Numbered from the stretch's first letter, positions 23,184 to 32,843 are shown. The stretch is DNA of 64,000 bases from Catellatospora methionotrophica (GCF_011297335.1 NZ_JAAOTJ010000009.1:62001-126000); one strand, 5' to 3'. Numbers and translations: made by a program. The notes: generated by a model from the sequence alone, not told the origin.

Positions 23184-25460
23184 GCCGCCGAACCCCGCGC
23201 AGTAGGGGCCTTTGCCCGGGTTGGCGGGTCCGGTCACCAGCACGGCGTACCGTCGGCCACTGTCGGAGTACGTCACCAGCATCCGGCCGTCGCCGCTGGT
23301 CACCAGCGCGACGTGGAACAGCTCGCCGGTCAGCACCGGCAGCGCCGTCCGCCGGGCGCGTTCCGCCGAGCCCGGCGGGCAGTGCCAGAGCACCAGCCGC
23401 CCGCTGCCGTACTCGGCCGGGGCCAGCGGCACCGGGGCGGCCAGATCGGACTCCGTGCCCAGTACGTACAGGCCGGGACCGTTCGCGGCGACCGCCACCG
23501 GCGCGTGGAAGGTGATCGCGTCACCTCCCGCGACCAGCCGCGGCACGTCGCCGGGCAGCAGCACCGCCTGGTCGGTGGCGCGTTCCGGGGCGCCGATCTC
23601 GGTGATCCGGGGGGCGTCGCACGCGGCCGTCGGGCACGTCGCCAGCCAGGCCCGTCGCCCGGCAGGATCACGCAGCAGCACCGTCGGCCGGTCCGCGCCG
23701 TCCAGGGTCAACTGCAGCAGCGGGGCGTACGCGGGCGCGGTCACCATGCCGTCCGGCAGCCACCCGCTCAGCTCCACCTCGACGATGCCGAGCACGTCCA
23801 GCGTGCGCCGGTTGCAGTGCACCGTGTTGCAGCGGGTGACCGCGAGCTGGGTCCGCGGCCGGGCTCCCGCCTTGACCACGAGCGGGCGGGCCGTGGCGAC
23901 CACGACCGAGCCGTCCGGACCGGCGGCGACAGCCAGCTGTGACTGGCCCTCCCGGCCGCCGCTGTGCCAGTGCGTGATGCCGTCCTCGCAGGTGCCGGGC
24001 TTGGGCCGGGCGGTGGCGGAGGCCCACGGGGCGGTGCAGCGCTGCATCTGCACCGCGTCGTCGCCGTTCGTCTTGACCGCGCGGTTCTCCCGGCCGCGGA
24101 TGCCCGCCGAGAGCACGTCGCCGTCGGCGGTGATCGCGGTCGCGGGCATCGGCGCGCCCAGCATCAGCGGCTCGGAGCTGCGCGAACGGACCTCACGGCA
24201 TGCGTCGTCGAGGCACCAGTGCGGGCCGTAGTCGGTGACCACGACCGGATGGCGCCCGGCCGGCCACGCCGTGGCCAGCACCTCGCCGCTCCACGAGACA
24301 CCGTGGCGGCTCACGTGCGGCCCGTCCCACGGATCGGCGGCCGCGAAACCGAGCCCGAGCAGCGCCGGCAGCAGCAGCGAGGCCAGCGCGGCGGCGAGCG
24401 CGGCCCGGCCTGTCCACGGCCTGGCGAGCCGCGAGACAGCCCGGGAGGCCGCCACGGCTGCCGTCCGGAGGAACGCGAGTTGGCGGGCGAGCGTGTCGGC
24501 CTGCCCCGCCCGCGCCGCCGCGCCGTGGCGCGGGCCGGTGGACCGTCCCGCCGGCACGGACGCGGCGGCCGGCTCGCCGGTGGGTTCCGCTGCTACAGGC
24601 GCGACTGCCACGGGCGACAGGGTGGCCAGCAGCAGGTCGACGCGGTCGAGGTCGGCCTGCGTGCCGCTGCTGTCGGCCGGTCGGCGTTGCAGGTAGACGG
24701 TGACCAGGGCGCAGGCCTGGAGGGCGGGCACGATGACCGCCGCGACGGCGGCGACGAGCAGGGCGAGCGAGGGGTACGCCTCGATGAGCGCCGCCGCGCC
24801 CATGCCGACCAGCGCCGGGGTCACCACCACCCCGGTCGCCAGCGCGCCGCCCGTGTTCAGCAGGCGGCCTGCCGCCAGGGCGTGCGTGTGCGGGAGCCAG
24901 GCGGCCGCGCCGTCGCCCAGCACGATCGCGGGCACCGCCAGCAGCCTGCTGGCCAGCACGACCAGGGACAGCACGAACAGGCCGAAGACGGCGGCGGTGG
25001 CCACGTCCTGCGGCAGCGCGATGTCGAAGAAGGCGACCGCGAGCAGCGTCACGATCTGCAGCCCGACGGCGGCGATGGCGAGCAGCAGCAGAGCCGGGAC
25101 CAGCGCGGGCAGCCTGCGCAGGGCCAGCAGGAGGGCGGCGCGGGGATCGACGGGAATGCCGCGCAGCCCGCCGCTCGCCACGGCGATGGACGCGACCAGC
25201 GCCACGACCCAGCCGAAAGCGAGCGCGACCAGGCCCGCGCCGCCCGCCGCCGCCGCGGGCGCCGGGGTGAACGCGCCGTCCACGATGGTCGCGCTGCCGT
25301 TGAGCGCGAACAGCCCGATGACCTCCCGTGCCAGCAGCGCCGGGACGAGCGCGGCGGCGGCCACCACCAGCAGGCCGCGCCACTGTTTCACCGCGAGCGC
25401 GAGGGCGTCGCGCAGGACGGCCGGCAGGCTCCGGCTGGCGAGGCGGTCGGGGTTCGGCAC
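23181..25460 (-). CDS. Large membrane protein with extracytoplasmic C-terminal domain
   Basis: Protein of 759 aa, not assigned to a characterised family. The N-terminal half contains about seven or eight helices (about 28-270) resembling the glycerophosphoryl-diester phosphodiesterase membrane-domain/DUF7544 architecture (RSLPAVLRDALALAVKQWRGLLVVAAAALV). A cytoplasmic linker of about 80 residues follows. A further helix (about 352-374) leads into an extracytoplasmic domain of about 380 residues with several Cys pairs and repeated beta-strand phrases (GPDGSVVVATARPLVV, DGRMLVTYSDSGRRYAVLV), possibly a propeller. The GTG at 25460 has TACGCT 6 nt upstream. It is followed 9 nt later by the YibE/F gene. 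Confidence 0.75.
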   Translation of the reverse strand: MPNPDRLASRSLPAVLRDALALAVKQWRGLLVVAAAALVPALLAREVIGLFALNGSATIVDGAFTPAPAAAAGGAGLVALAFGWVVALVASIAVASGGLRGIPVDPRAALLLALRRLPALVPALLLLAIAAVGLQIVTLLAVAFFDIALPQDVATAAVFGLFVLSLVVLASRLLAVPAIVLGDGAAAWLPHTHALAAGRLLNTGGALATGVVVTPALVGMGAAALIEAYPSLALLVAAVAAVIVPALQACALVTVYLQRRPADSSGTQADLDRVDLLLATLSPVAVAPVAAEPTGEPAAASVPAGRSTGPRHGAAARAGQADTLARQLAFLRTAAVAASRAVSRLARPWTGRAALAAALASLLLPALLGLGFAAADPWDGPHVSRHGVSWSGEVLATAWPAGRHPVVVTDYGPHWCLDDACREVRSRSSEPLMLGAPMPATAITADGDVLSAGIRGRENRAVKTNGDDAVQMQRCTAPWASATARPKPGTCEDGITHWHSGGREGQSQLAVAAGPDGSVVVATARPLVVKAGARPRTQLAVTRCNTVHCNRRTLDVLGIVEVELSGWLPDGMVTAPAYAPLLQLTLDGADRPTVLLRDPAGRRAWLATCPTAACDAPRITEIGAPERATDQAVLLPGDVPRLVAGGDAITFHAPVAVAANGPGLYVLGTESDLAAPVPLAPAEYGSGRLVLWHCPPGSAERARRTALPVLTGELFHVALVTSGDGRMLVTYSDSGRRYAVLVTGPANPGKGPYCAGFGG

Positions 25461-25466
25461 CGGCGC

Positions 25467-25472
25467 AGCGTA
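25467..25472 (-). promoter_or_regulatory. Leaderless -10 (TACGCT)
   Basis: TACGCT ends 6 nt before the GTG at 25460 and there is no ribosome binding site; it lies in the 77-bp gap after cvnD. Confidence 0.45.
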
Positions 25473-25537
25473 CCGGCGACACGCGGGTCACGCCTACGGC
25501 TGTGACGTCCCCCGGAGAATCGGCACGGTGCGACCGG

Positions 25538-26134
25538 TCAGGCGCCCGCCACTGCGGAGTGCGCCGGGCCCATCGTGATCGACCTGACGTGCTCGATCAG
25601 GGTGACCAGCACCTCGCGACCGGAGCGGCGGTCGCGTACGTCGCACATCACCACGGGCACGTCCGGGTCCAGCGACAGCGCCCCGCGTACGGCGTCCACC
25701 TCGAACGGCTGGTGGCCGTGGAAGCAGTTGACCGCGACGACGAACGGGATGCCGCGGCGCTCGAAGTAGTCGATGGACGGGAAGCTGTCGGCCAGCCGCC
25801 GGGTGTCGGCCAGCACCACCGCGCCGAGCGCGCCGATCGCCAGCTCGTCCCAGAGGAACCAGAACCGGTCCTGGCCGGGCGTGCCGAACAGGTACAGCAC
25901 GGCGCTGTCGCCGATGGTGATCCGGCCGAAGTCCATGGTGACCGTGGTCGTGCGCTTGGCCTCCACCCCGGACAGGTCGTCGGCGTCGGTCCCGGCGGAG
26001 GTGAGCACCTCCTCGGTGTGCAGCGGCATGATCTCGCTGACGTTGCCCACCATTGTCGTCTTACCTGCGCCGAAGCCCCCGGCGACCAGTATTTTGATCG
26101 CCGTGGGAACGGACCGGGCACGCTCGTCACGCAT
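25538..26134 (-). CDS. cvnD: Conservon GTPase CvnD
   Basis: Small Ras/MglA-like GTPase of 198 aa, the fourth component of a conservon signalling unit. The P-loop GGFGAGKT lies at 19-26. The switch region is TTTVTMDFGRI, the G3 motif is LFGTPGQDRFWFLWDEL, and the base-recognition loop is AVNCFHG in place of NKxD, as usual in CvnD. ATG 26134 overlaps the end of cvnC by 8 nt and is preferred over a TTG at 26146. In Streptomyces coelicolor, conservon proteins assemble at the membrane like a eukaryotic G-protein-coupled system and affect development; that role is transferred by homology. Confidence 0.93.
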   Translation of the reverse strand: MRDERARSVPTAIKILVAGGFGAGKTTMVGNVSEIMPLHTEEVLTSAGTDADDLSGVEAKRTTTVTMDFGRITIGDSAVLYLFGTPGQDRFWFLWDELAIGALGAVVLADTRRLADSFPSIDYFERRGIPFVVAVNCFHGHQPFEVDAVRGALSLDPDVPVVMCDVRDRRSGREVLVTLIEHVRSITMGPAHSAVAGA

Positions 26135-26516
26135 GACGGAGGCCAAGGATCACCGCCTGGAGGATGTGGTCGTCCGGAATGTGGCCGGGGGCCACGGCTG
26201 GCGCCAAGCAGGTGACGGCGCCCTCGTCGAGCAGGTCTGCCAGGAGTACCCGGACCACGCCGAGGGCAAACCCGGCGCGGGACGACAACTCGGCGACAGA
26301 GATGGGTTCGGCAGCCAGAGCGAGCAGTGCCCGATGCTCCGGTTGCAGGTGCACGGCGTGGCGGCGCTGCCCTGCCGGTGTGCCCACGACATACGTGAGC
26401 AGGTCGAACGTGCTCGCGCCGGGACGCGCCCGGCCGCCGGTGACCGCGTACGACCGCACCAGCGGCCCGGCCTCGGCATCGAGCCACTCGTGCGCATCGT
26501 CGTCGTCAGCGCGCAT
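26127..26516 (-). CDS. cvnC: Conservon DUF742 protein CvnC
   Basis: DUF742 protein of 129 aa with a winged-helix-like fold and no enzymatic motif. It shows the family phrases GPLVRSYAVTGGRARP, LDLLTYV-like and EHRALLALAAEPISVAELS, ending in LADLLDEGAV and a C-terminal DDHILQAVILGLRHA. It is part of the conservon complex, possibly an adaptor between the kinase-like and GTPase components. It overlaps cvnB by 11 nt and cvnD by 8 nt, so the four genes are translationally chained. Confidence 0.93.
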   Translation of the reverse strand: MRADDDDAHEWLDAEAGPLVRSYAVTGGRARPGASTFDLLTYVVGTPAGQRRHAVHLQPEHRALLALAAEPISVAELSSRAGFALGVVRVLLADLLDEGAVTCLAPAVAPGHIPDDHILQAVILGLRHA

Positions 26517-26910
26517 GGGTCGAGGTGGGCCGCGGCTGGGTGCCGAGGCTGTGCCCGATGCGCTCGACGACCATGGCCATCTCGTACGCGACCATGCCGA
26601 TGTCGGAGTCGGCGCTGCTCAGCACCGCGAAGCAGCTGCCCTGACCGGCGTCGGTGACGAGCAGGACGGCCTCCTCCATCTCGATCACGGCCTGGCGCAC
26701 CGGACCGGCCTTGAAGTGCCGCCCGGCACTGCGCGACAGGCTGGCGAAACCGGCCGCGATGGCGGCCATGTGGTCGGCGTCGGCCTGGGACAGGTCGCGG
26801 GACGCGCCGAGCAGCAGCCCGTCCACGGAGAACACGACAGCTCGCAGTGCCGCGGGTATGCGGTCCACGAAGTCGTCGAGCAGCCAGTCCAGGCCCGCGG
26901 GATTGGTCAT
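26506..26910 (-). CDS. cvnB: Conservon roadblock/LC7 protein CvnB
   Basis: Roadblock/LC7-fold protein of 134 aa (LDWLLDDFVDRIPAALRAVVFSVDGLLLGASRDL ... VLVTDAGQGSCFAVLSSADSDIG). In conservons the roadblock protein partners the small GTPase, by analogy to MglB with MglA, and may act as its activating protein. The ATG at 26910 overlaps the cvnA stop as ATGA, and its own end overlaps cvnC by 11 nt. The length and N-terminus are normal for the family. Confidence 0.94.
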   Translation of the reverse strand: MTNPAGLDWLLDDFVDRIPAALRAVVFSVDGLLLGASRDLSQADADHMAAIAAGFASLSRSAGRHFKAGPVRQAVIEMEEAVLLVTDAGQGSCFAVLSSADSDIGMVAYEMAMVVERIGHSLGTQPRPTSTHAR

Positions 26911-29213
26911 GATGTCGGCTCCTCAGGCGGTTCGGCCGCTGCCGGGGTGTCAGCGGGAGGGGTGGATCCGGTGCGGACCCCTGCGGCGACCCGGCCCCGG
27001 TGCGCGCCCGAGAGCAGGGACGACAGGAGGTTGCGGGTGCGCTCGGCGGCCCGTGGCGGCGCGGTGGGCACGCTGCCGACCGGCGCGGCGTCGAGCACGA
27101 TGAGCGGTTCCTCGCGCAGCGGCGCGGCGAGGTGGGTCTGCGGTGCGCGCACCGGCAGCTCGGCCTCGGTCGACGGGCCTCCTTCGAGCACGTCGGCGGC
27201 CGGTGGCGCGGTGAGCGCCCCGACGGCGACCGGGGTGCTCGCGGCACCCGCCGTCAGGGCCGCGAGGGGAGTGGCCAGGGTGGACGGCACAGCGGGCACC
27301 GGTGCGGCGGGGGCGCTGCCGTCGACGGCGAGTTCACGCGGCAGCAGCACCACCGCGGTGAGCCCGCCGTACGGGGAGGGGCGCAGGGTGACCCGGATGC
27401 CGTGCCGGGCGGCCAGCCGCGCCACCACGAACAGGCCCAGCCGGGAACTGTGCGCGGGGTCGAAGTCCGGCGGGTCGGCCAGCTTCCGGTTCGCCTCGTC
27501 CACCGCATCGGCGGGCATGCCGACGCCGCGGTCCTCGATCTCGATCGCGTACCCGTTGGGCAGCAGCTGACCGGCGACCGTGACGTGGGTGTCGCGGGGC
27601 GAGTACGCGGTGGCGTTCTCCAACAGTTCGGCCAGCAGGTGGATGACGTCGCTGACGGCGCGGCCGCGCAGCGCCAGCTCCTGGGTCGGCACCACGGTGA
27701 TCCGGGTGAACTCCTCGACCTCGGAGACCGCCGAGCGCATCACGTCGTGCAGCGGCACCGGGTGGCGCCAGCCCCGGCCGGGCTTGGCCCCGGCCAGGAT
27801 CACCAGGTCCTCGGCGTGGCGGCGCATCCGCGCGCCGAGGTGGTCGACGCGGTACAGGTCTTCGAGGTCCTGCGGGTCGGTGACCCGGCGCTCCATAGCG
27901 TCCAGCAGCGCGAGCTGGCGGTGCAGCAGCACCTGGCTGCGCCGGCCGATGTTGAGGAAGACCTGGTTGAGGCCGTTGCGCAGGGTCGCCTCCTGCACGG
28001 CCGAGGCGACGGCGGTGCGCTGCACCTGCGCGAACGCGTTCTCCAGCTCGTTGAGCTCGTCCTCGACCGCGCCGGGGGGCCGCACCTCGGCGTCCACGTC
28101 GACGTCCGCGCCCGCGCGCAGCCGGGCCACCACGTCGGGCAGGCTGTGCTCGGCGACGTGCAGGGCCTGCGTACGCAGCGCGTTGATGCGGTGGATGATC
28201 GAGCGCGCCACCCGCCGGGAGACCAGCACCAGCACCACGATGACGATCAGCCCGACGCCACCGGCCAGGGCCAGCCGGACCAGGATCGCGGTGGCCGCGG
28301 GCATGGTCGCGTCGATGGTGCGGGACGCGGCGGCGGACTCCAGGTCGTAGAGCTTGCCGTCGACCATGCCGTAGTCGGCCGTCCACTGCTGGGGGTCGAT
28401 GGCCGGGGCGGGGCGGCCCAGGTCGGCGAGCCGGTCCTCGACGGCCCGCAGCCGCAGGTAGGCCGCGCTCTCCAGGATGGCGTCGTACCGGTGGGCGTCG
28501 TCGGGGTGCAGGTAGCGGGTCGCCGTGTCATGCGCGCGCCGCTGCAGGCCGACCAGGGCCACCACCTCGGCCCGCTCCGCCGGGGACATGCCGCCGCCCG
28601 CGATGGTCGCGCTCACCAGCGAGTTCTCCCGGGCGTAGAGTTCGCGTGCCTCGCTCAGGGCGATGACGGTGCCCGCCTGGCGGTTCAGCTCGTGGTCGTC
28701 GAGGCCGGAGACCGACCCGTACAGGCCGAAGGTCTTGTCGATGATCCCGCTGTACAGCCGCATGATCTGCACCCGGTCGTACTGCCGGGTGTCCACCACG
28801 GCCCGGCCCACCGGCAGCTCCTCCAGCGCCTTGGCGACCGCGGCCAGGTGCTGGCGGGTGAGCTCGCTCGCCTCGTCCTCGGCGTCCTCGCTCTCGGTGA
28901 GCCGCCGGAACTCGCCCAGCGCCACGTCGGTCTCGGCCCGCTGGGTGTCCAGTTCGGTCGCCGCGCCCGGCCCGCCGGTGACGACCCGCATGGACAGGGC
29001 GCGCTCGGCCTGCAGTTCGGCGACGAGCTCGTAGGCGGGCGTGCCGAACAGGTCCACGCCGGACTTCACGTCGAGCAGGTTGGTCGCCGGGCCGAGGGTC
29101 GCCGTGGTGCTCAGCAGCCACATGCCGACCAGTGGCACCAGTGGCGCCAGCAGGAGCAGCATCACCCGCGACCGGATCGACCAGCTCTGCTGGGAGAAGA
29201 AGCGTCGGGGCAT
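26907..29213 (-). CDS. cvnA: Conservon sensor histidine kinase-like protein CvnA
   Basis: Membrane sensor of 768 aa. One helix at about 15-35 and a second at about 310-332 flank a helical extracytoplasmic nitrate/nitrite-sensing-type domain (ELQAERALSMRVVTG, LYARENSLVSATIAGGGM). A HAMP-like segment follows, then a diverged kinase core. The His region is LYRVDHLGARMRRHAEDLVIL, the N-box is HLLAELLENATAYSP, and the G-box is IEDRGVGMP. The C-terminal 170 residues are a Pro/Ala-rich tail. CvnA proteins bind ATP and are thought to signal through cvnB-D. AGAGGT lies 4 nt before the ATG. It starts 170 bp downstream of glgB, after a hairpin, so it probably has its own promoter. Confidence 0.93.
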   Translation of the reverse strand: MPRRFFSQQSWSIRSRVMLLLLAPLVPLVGMWLLSTTATLGPATNLLDVKSGVDLFGTPAYELVAELQAERALSMRVVTGGPGAATELDTQRAETDVALGEFRRLTESEDAEDEASELTRQHLAAVAKALEELPVGRAVVDTRQYDRVQIMRLYSGIIDKTFGLYGSVSGLDDHELNRQAGTVIALSEARELYARENSLVSATIAGGGMSPAERAEVVALVGLQRRAHDTATRYLHPDDAHRYDAILESAAYLRLRAVEDRLADLGRPAPAIDPQQWTADYGMVDGKLYDLESAAASRTIDATMPAATAILVRLALAGGVGLIVIVVLVLVSRRVARSIIHRINALRTQALHVAEHSLPDVVARLRAGADVDVDAEVRPPGAVEDELNELENAFAQVQRTAVASAVQEATLRNGLNQVFLNIGRRSQVLLHRQLALLDAMERRVTDPQDLEDLYRVDHLGARMRRHAEDLVILAGAKPGRGWRHPVPLHDVMRSAVSEVEEFTRITVVPTQELALRGRAVSDVIHLLAELLENATAYSPRDTHVTVAGQLLPNGYAIEIEDRGVGMPADAVDEANRKLADPPDFDPAHSSRLGLFVVARLAARHGIRVTLRPSPYGGLTAVVLLPRELAVDGSAPAAPVPAVPSTLATPLAALTAGAASTPVAVGALTAPPAADVLEGGPSTEAELPVRAPQTHLAAPLREEPLIVLDAAPVGSVPTAPPRAAERTRNLLSSLLSGAHRGRVAAGVRTGSTPPADTPAAAEPPEEPTS

Positions 29214-29337
29214 GACTACCTCTTAAGCGCACCGGGGGTGGGGACCACGCGAGGAAACGTGGAAATACTACTGATCTCAGGCCCCCGGCACACCCCTCGG
29301 GTGCCCCCAGTTCACCAGCTAGGACGCCGAAAACACG

Positions 29338-29367
29338 ATGACCGGCACCGATACCGGTGCCGGTCAT
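29338..29367. terminator. Hairpin terminator after glgB (13-bp perfect arms)
   Basis: ATGACCGGCACCG (29338-29350) and its exact complement (29355-29367) enclose a 4-nt loop. It lies 16 bp beyond the glgB stop on the minus strand, between glgB and cvnA, and is very likely the terminator of the glycogen operon. Confidence 0.7.
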
Positions 29368-29383
29368 GCGCTGACGGTCGTCG

Positions 29384-31225
29384 TTACGCCGGTGCGAACC
29401 AGACCACGCCGTACGGTCCGACCGCGACGACGGCGTTGCCCTCGGCGTCGGTCCGGATCCGGCCCATGTTGCCGACCCCGGAGCCGCCGTACACCTCGGC
29501 GTCGGTGTTGAGCACCTCCACCCACGCCCCGGTGCGCGGCAGCGTGATCGGGTGGGCGTGCAGCGGGATGCCGGAGAAGTTGGCCACGCAGGCCAGCAGC
29601 TTCTTCGACGTCTTGCCGTGGCGTACGAAGGAGACGGTGTTGCTGCCCGAGTCGTGCGGGTCGATCCAGCTGAACCCGCCCGGCTCGGTGTCGCGGGCCC
29701 ACAGCGCGGCGCTCTCGCGGTAGATCCGGTTCAGGTCGCGCACCAGCCCGCGCACGTCGCCGTGGTAGTCGGCGTGCGCCCAGTCCAGGCCGAACTGCTC
29801 GCTCCACTCCGACTCACCGGCCAGTTCCGCGCCCATGAACAGCAGCTTCTTGCCGGGGAAGGCGTACATGTAGCCGAGCAGCCCGCGCAGTCCGGCCAGC
29901 CGCTGCCAGCGGTCGCCGGGCAGCTTGCCCATCAGCGAGCGCTTGCCGTGCACCACCTCGTCGTGGCTGAGCGGCAGCACCCACTGCTCGTCGAAGGCGT
30001 AGCAGCTCGGCCAGGTCAGCTGCGCGTGGTGGTAGCTGCGGTGCGACGGGTCCTTCTGGAGGTACTCCAGGGTGTCGTGCATCCAGCCCATGTTCCACTT
30101 CATGCCGAAGCCCAGGCCGCCGGCGTCCACCGGGCGGGAGACGCCCGGCCAGGCCGTCGACTCCTCGGCGATGGTGAGGATGCCCGGCTGGTCGGCGTAC
30201 ACCGCGGTGTTGAGCTCCTGGAGGAAGTCGACCGCCTCCAGGTAGGTGTTGCCGCCGTGGATGTTCGGCGACCACTGCCCGTCCCCGCGCGAGTAGTCGA
30301 GGTAGAGCATCGACGCGACCGCGTCCACGCGCAGGCCGTCGACGTGGAACTCCTCGCACCAGTAGCGGGCGTTGGCGATCAGGAAGTTGCGCACCTCGCG
30401 GCGGCCGTAGTTGAACACCAGCGTGCCCCAGTCGGGGTGCTCGCCGCGCTGCGGGTCCTCGTGCTCGTAGAGCGGGGTGCCGTCGAAGCGGGCCAGCGCC
30501 CACTCGTCCCGGGGGAAGTGGGCGGGCACCCAGTCCAGCAGCACGCTGACCCCGGCCTGGTGCAGCCGGTCGACGAGGTGCCGGAACTGGTCGGGGTCGC
30601 CGAACCGGGCCGTGGGCGCGTAGAACCCGGTGATCTGGTAGCCCCACGAGCCGCCGAACGGGTGCTCCATCACCGGCAGGAACTCCACGTGCGTGAAGCC
30701 CAGGTCGGTGACGTACGCGACCAGCTCGTCGGCCAGCTCCTTGTACGACAGCCCCGGCCGCCACGAACCCAGGTGCACCTCGTAGGTGGACATCGGCCGG
30801 GCGTGGTGGTCGGCGCGCTTGCCGCGCGTGCCCATCCAGGACTCGTCGTTCCAGGTGTAGTCCGAGGAGAACAGCACCGAGGCGTTCTCCGGCGGGCACT
30901 GCGCCGCGACGGCCAGCGGGTCGGCGCGGTAGGTCCAGCGGCCGTCCGCGCCGTGCACCCGGTAGCGGTAGCGCTGCCCGGCGACCGCGTCCGGCACGGT
31001 CGCCGCCCAGACGCCGCTGTCACCCTGCGGGCGCATCGGGATGCCGTCGTCCGGCCACCAGCCGGAGAAGTCGCCGATGACCTGCACCTCACGGGCGTTC
31101 GGTGCCCACACCGCGAAGCGCCAGCCGCTGCCCTCGGGCTCCGGATTGGCGCCGAGCACCTTCCACAGCCGCTCGTGCCTGCCCTCGCCGATGAGGTATA
31201 GATCAAGATCGCCGATCAGGTTCAT
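29384..31225 (-). CDS. glgB: 1,4-alpha-glucan branching enzyme
   Basis: GH13 branching enzyme of 613 aa that introduces alpha-1,6 branches into glycogen. An N-terminal CBM48 domain (about 20-110, GSGWRFAVWAPNAREVQVIG) is followed by the catalytic barrel. The nucleophile Asp is in GLRVDAVASMLYLDYSRG, the acid/base Glu in LTIAEESTAWPGV, and the transition-state Asp in LSHDEVVHGKRSL. A C-terminal beta domain ends ALARDTEPGGFSWID...VWFAPA. ATG 31225 is chosen because GAGGAG lies 6 nt before it, and the longer frame adds only low-complexity sequence. It sits downstream of a GT4 glycogen synthase-type gene and a debranching enzyme. Confidence 0.96.
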   Translation of the reverse strand: MNLIGDLDLYLIGEGRHERLWKVLGANPEPEGSGWRFAVWAPNAREVQVIGDFSGWWPDDGIPMRPQGDSGVWAATVPDAVAGQRYRYRVHGADGRWTYRADPLAVAAQCPPENASVLFSSDYTWNDESWMGTRGKRADHHARPMSTYEVHLGSWRPGLSYKELADELVAYVTDLGFTHVEFLPVMEHPFGGSWGYQITGFYAPTARFGDPDQFRHLVDRLHQAGVSVLLDWVPAHFPRDEWALARFDGTPLYEHEDPQRGEHPDWGTLVFNYGRREVRNFLIANARYWCEEFHVDGLRVDAVASMLYLDYSRGDGQWSPNIHGGNTYLEAVDFLQELNTAVYADQPGILTIAEESTAWPGVSRPVDAGGLGFGMKWNMGWMHDTLEYLQKDPSHRSYHHAQLTWPSCYAFDEQWVLPLSHDEVVHGKRSLMGKLPGDRWQRLAGLRGLLGYMYAFPGKKLLFMGAELAGESEWSEQFGLDWAHADYHGDVRGLVRDLNRIYRESAALWARDTEPGGFSWIDPHDSGSNTVSFVRHGKTSKKLLACVANFSGIPLHAHPITLPRTGAWVEVLNTDAEVYGGSGVGNMGRIRTDAEGNAVVAVGPYGVVWFAPA

Positions 31226-31362
31226 CGCTTCTCCTCGCCGTTCCGGTTGCCCCGTTGACCAACGAGCCGGCGCCGTATCCGCACCGTCTTCGCTGCTCAT
31301 CGCTTCGCTCGGGATCGGGGTGGGGCGGGTCCGGCGGCCTGCCGGACCCGCTGGGCGCGCGC

Positions 31363-32703
31363 TCATCGGAGCAGGTTCCCGTCGGGGACGATGATCTGCG
31401 GGCGCTCACCGCCGGTCTGCTCGGCCAGGCGCTCGACCTGGAACGCGGGCTCCTGGGCGATGGCGCTGCGGTAGGTCTTGACGGTGTTGGCCGCGATGGT
31501 CTGCCAGCCGTACCGCTTGGACACCATGGTCAGCGCGCGCTTGGCGATCTGCTTGGCCTTGACCGGCTCGGCCAGCAGCGTGCCCACGGCGCCCGCCAGC
31601 GCCTCGGGGTTGCTGTGCGGGAAGGTCATGCCGGTCACGCCGGGTTCGACGATCTCGGCCAGGCCGCCGGTGTCGGCGACGGCCAGCGGCGCACCGGCCG
31701 CGGCCGCCTCCAGGGCGACCATGCCGAACGGCTCGTACAGCGAGGGCACCACGGTCGCGTCGGTCGCCGCGAGCACGGCGGGCAGCTCGCGCTCGGACAG
31801 GAAGCCGATGAAGCTGACCTGCTTCTCGATCTTCAGGGCGTGCGTCGCCTCGACCAGCTGCTCGCGGTAGGGGCCGTCCCCGGCGATGACCACCCGCAGG
31901 CCCGGGTGCTCGTCGGCGAGCTGCGGCACCGCGTCGACCAGGTGCTGCACGCCCTTCTCGTACACCAGCCGCCCGGCGAAGCCGACCAGCGGGCCGTCCC
32001 CGGCGAACCGGGACCGCGCCTCGCGGACCGCCTGCACGGGGGCCTTCCAGACCCGGCCGTCGACGCCGTTGGGAATGACGTCGACCTTGCCGATGGGCAG
32101 GTTGAGCAGCCGGGTGACCTCCCAGCGCATGTACTCCGAGCAGACCAGCACCCGGCAGGCGCGGTGGCCGAGCCACCACTCGACGGAGTGGATGCTCTTG
32201 TTCAGGTCCTCCGGCAGCCAGCCCTGGTGCCGACCGGCCTCGGTGGCGTGGATGGTGGCGACCAGCGGCTTGCCGAGGTGCTCGGCCAGGGTGACCGCGG
32301 TGTGCGTGACCAGCCAGTCGTGGCCGTGGATCACGTCGTAGTCGTCGGCCTCGGCGGCCCGCAGCGCCGCCCGGGTCAGCGTGTGGTTGAACGCCATCGT
32401 CCACGCCAGCAGGGTAGGGGTGGCCAGCGGGAACAGCGGCGGGTCCTCCGGCGCGCGCACGACGCGCACGCCCTGGAAGCCGGGTGCGGGCGGGGGAGCG
32501 TACTCCTCCAGCGGGGCACCGGGCGCGTGCCGGGTGACCACGGTGACGTGGTGCCCGGCCAGCACCAGCGAATTGGCCAGCGCGTGCACGTGCCGGCCGA
32601 GACCGCCGACCACAACCGGCGGGTACTCCCAGGAAAGCATCATGATCCGCAGCGGCTTCGATGCCGTCGGCAGCTCCGATGGAACGGGAAGGTTCATGGT
32701 CAT
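31363..32703 (-). CDS. GT4 glycosyltransferase, glycogen synthase / maltose-1-phosphate synthase type
   Basis: Retaining glycosyltransferase of family GT4, 446 aa. The N-terminal acceptor half opens with MMLSWEYPPVVVGGLGRHVHALA. The nucleotide-sugar-binding half contains VGFAGRLVYEKGVQHL and the EPFGMVALE (E-x7-E) motif. It resembles actinobacterial GlgA/GlgM, which use ADP-glucose to extend alpha-glucan or to make maltose-1-phosphate from glucose-1-phosphate; which of these applies cannot be settled here. The ATG at 32703 has GAGGGGG about 5-6 nt upstream. Its neighbours glgB and the debranching enzyme place it in storage-glucan synthesis. Confidence 0.9.
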   Translation of the reverse strand: MTMNLPVPSELPTASKPLRIMMLSWEYPPVVVGGLGRHVHALANSLVLAGHHVTVVTRHAPGAPLEEYAPPPAPGFQGVRVVRAPEDPPLFPLATPTLLAWTMAFNHTLTRAALRAAEADDYDVIHGHDWLVTHTAVTLAEHLGKPLVATIHATEAGRHQGWLPEDLNKSIHSVEWWLGHRACRVLVCSEYMRWEVTRLLNLPIGKVDVIPNGVDGRVWKAPVQAVREARSRFAGDGPLVGFAGRLVYEKGVQHLVDAVPQLADEHPGLRVVIAGDGPYREQLVEATHALKIEKQVSFIGFLSERELPAVLAATDATVVPSLYEPFGMVALEAAAAGAPLAVADTGGLAEIVEPGVTGMTFPHSNPEALAGAVGTLLAEPVKAKQIAKRALTMVSKRYGWQTIAANTVKTYRSAIAQEPAFQVERLAEQTGGERPQIIVPDGNLLR

Positions 32704-32843
32704 GCGGCCCCCTCGCAGACTCCCGGGCATACGGAATGAGCACCGGACGTTCGGTGCGTGTACGCCGTTGGGGTTGTACAAAGTCTGACTGATACCAATT
32801 TCGAGTCGGGGACCTTGTGTTTCGTGTCTGTTACGCTCTGCTA

